A stretch of 64,000 bases of DNA from Whitmania pigra (taxonomy: Eukaryota > Annelida > Clitellata > Hirudinida > Haemopidae), in contig JAJTWR010000305.1 of the NCBI GenBank assembly GCA_021613335.1, positions 915,001 through 979,000 of the forward strand, read 5' to 3'. A program made the translations under genes and the position numbers. The notes beneath the pieces were generated by a model. That model did not search any database. It saw only the letters and a program-made list of their open reading frames with translations, and was not told where the DNA came from. Shown piece after piece: positions 62,541-64,000 of this stretch (its first letter is position 1; each line of letters starts with the position of its first letter).

Positions 62541-63021
62541 GTGCTCAGAACATGGTACAGCCAACTAATTATATTATTTGATGTTGTAAATTGTACAAAT
62601 GAAATAGACATGATAAAGATGCGTTCACATCTCTCGTTCTCTGTTAAGTGGCGATTCACTAGGTCAATTCCATCCGTGGCATCTTATCCGTATATGGAGA
62701 GACTGAGGTTGCTCAAGCTTCCAACCTTGGAAAGGCGGCGACTTCTGGCTGATTTAACACTTAACTTCAAAATATTACATGGCTTTACGAACACCTTTCT
62801 AATACACTCTCTCCTTGCACAAAACTACACAGGAACAAGAGGACATTGTCTCAAACTTAAGCAAAGTAATTATTCAACAAACTGTTAAATACTCCTTTTG
62901 TAATAGAATTGTAAAGCCATGGAACGCATTGCCAGGTGATGTCGTTAAATCAGCCACGGTCTCCCGTTTCAACTCAATAATACGTGACTTAGACTTCAGT
63001 CAATACTTAAATTACATTTAA
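62541..63021 (+). mobile_element. LINE reverse-transcriptase C-terminal remnant, frameshifted
   Basis: Two overlapping frames together encode the conserved C-terminal end of CR1/Jockey-like reverse transcriptases: YMERLRLLKLPTLERRRLLA...FKILHG in the first frame, and SFCNRIVKPWNALPGDVV...SRFNSIIRDLDF in the second. The frame changes near 62850-62870, so the copy is inactive. A T-rich tract follows at 63060-63100. The 5' parts (endonuclease, RT palm) are not present. Confidence 0.8.
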
Positions 63022-63206
63022 TTTATTTGCTGCCCCTGTACACACCTGTCGATGTCTTTTATTTTTTTTTAATTTATTTATTTATTTTTTTTTTTTTTGA
63101 AAATGTGTTAGTGGTCCAACTGGGCCTTTCAATTGTATCTAATAAAAAAAAAATAATTGAAAAGCGAAGGAAAGAAATTACTAGTCAAAAATTCAAATTA
63201 TAATTA

Positions 63207-64000
63207 ATGAATAAAATTAATATTCAGAATCTTCCATTTAATTCGGAGGGTGCGTTGCACATTCAAGCAATACAAAGTATAACGCAGCTGCTAAAAATGT
63301 TAGCCACAAACTTTGAAAACGTTAACCGCAAACGAAGAATGACTGATGAATATGAACCAAGCAACAAAAAATGGGCCTTATATTTATCGAATGCTTGTTC
63401 TGAGGAAGTAGCGAAATGTTTAGTGAACGGTGCAAACCAAAGTACCTTAGTGACAACACTCAAAGCTGCTGAAACAAATATTTCATTGATTCCGAATAAC
63501 CAACTACTTTCTCATAACTTTCTCTACGCAATTGTTTGCCTATTGGAACGATATAAACTGACTGGAGAAGCTCAGCTGTTATTGAACTCAAGGAAGATTC
63601 TGCAAGTCATCTGCAAGGATTATCGCGAGGAAAGACGCAAACTTGCGCAAATGGGTATCATGGACATCCTTTCTGACATTATGACAAATGAAGCTGAAAA
63701 GCAGATAAGAAGTCCTGCCTGGAATGAGACCGACGAATCTGTAACTACGCTCCATATTATTGCTGGATTTCTTCCAGTCCCTAATAATATAATTTTTGTT
63801 GATACCACCACCAGTTACAGTGAATTTTTATTTACGGGTCCTGATGCATCACAAGCGACCAGACAGGAAATTGAGAATGTGCTTAAAGTCGTTGTTCCTA
63901 AGTTGTTCAAAATCTGCCAGACACCACATTGTCCGACCTTCTACAAGATTCTACTTCTTAAGATTGTTTACTGGGCAGAGGATATTCTATCGGATTTGGT
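63207..64000 (+). CDS. Unidentified protein, N-terminal part (runs off the window)
   Basis: ATG at 63207, after an in-frame stop at 63201, opens a frame of 264 codons with no stop before the window edge and no needed intron. The protein is helical in character with Leu/Ile-rich repeats (ILQVICKDYREERRKLAQMG, FYKILLLKIVYWAEDIL), which suggests an armadillo/HEAT-like fold, but I do not recognise the family. There is no signal peptide. The codon mix looks like a real gene. The promoter would be in the 180 AT-rich bases after the LINE remnant. It could also be a large retained ORF of an unknown element. Confidence 0.6.
   Translation, partial: MNKINIQNLPFNSEGALHIQAIQSITQLLKMLATNFENVNRKRRMTDEYEPSNKKWALYLSNACSEEVAKCLVNGANQSTLVTTLKAAETNISLIPNNQLLSHNFLYAIVCLLERYKLTGEAQLLLNSRKILQVICKDYREERRKLAQMGIMDILSDIMTNEAEKQIRSPAWNETDESVTTLHIIAGFLPVPNNIIFVDTTTSYSEFLFTGPDASQATRQEIENVLKVVVPKLFKICQTPHCPTFYKILLLKIVYWAEDILSDL

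Overview
This window is animal (metazoan) nuclear DNA. It holds six recognisable multi-exon genes with GT-AG introns (two use GC-AG), AT-rich introns full of (ATC)n/(AAT)n microsatellites, and fragments of SINEs and non-LTR retrotransposons. No bacterial operon, CRISPR array or prophage was seen. A motile-cilium gene (CFAP57), a PALB2-type gene (which I believe flies and nematodes lack) and a brat-type TRIM-NHL gene that keeps its RING finger point to a ciliated invertebrate outside flies and nematodes. A lophotrochozoan is my guess; the sequence does not prove it. I built the exon models by hand from splice sites, reading phase and protein-family similarity. Phases and lengths close exactly for RRM1, NADSYN1, CFAP57 and brat. 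CKAP5 closes except for one exon that is one base short. The PALB2-like model has one uncertain splice donor.

Layout: 1-5352 is mostly non-coding, with SINE debris, a possible acidic-repeat gene on the minus strand (about 2181-3465) and small ORFs. 5353-19335 (minus) is CKAP5/XMAP215, a microtubule polymerase of 35 coding exons. Head to head with it, 20136-29638 (plus) is CFAP57, a WD40 plus coiled-coil axonemal protein; its intron 13 holds a 5'-truncated retrotransposon with a restriction-like endonuclease. 29.9-30.5 kb is a nest of SINE and LINE insertions with visible target-site duplications. 30893-37225 (plus) is RRM1, the ribonucleotide reductase large subunit (18 exons, 796 aa). 37722-45391 (minus) is NADSYN1, glutamine-dependent NAD synthetase (19 exons, 705 aa), convergent with RRM1. 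45849-49174 (plus) is a compact PALB2-like gene that shares a 457-bp head-to-head promoter interval with NADSYN1. 49175-54796 has no convincing gene and is probably largely the 3' UTR of the next gene. 54797-60761 (minus) is brat, with RING, two B-boxes, coiled coil and NHL (948 aa). 61.3-61.7 kb is a rearranged, broken copy of CFAP57 DNA. 62.6-63.0 kb is a frameshifted LINE 3' end. From 63207 to the window edge runs an unidentified open frame.

The genes do not form one pathway. RRM1 (dNTP supply) and PALB2 (recombination repair) serve DNA metabolism, CKAP5 and CFAP57 serve microtubules and cilia, NADSYN1 makes NAD, and brat is a translational or growth regulator. Nothing here is clearly a new system. 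The most unusual items are the layered SINE/LINE insertions, the chimeric CFAP57 copy, the structured retrotransposon 3' end, an apparent one-base frameshift in CKAP5 and an unrecognised protein with a duplicated acidic motif.
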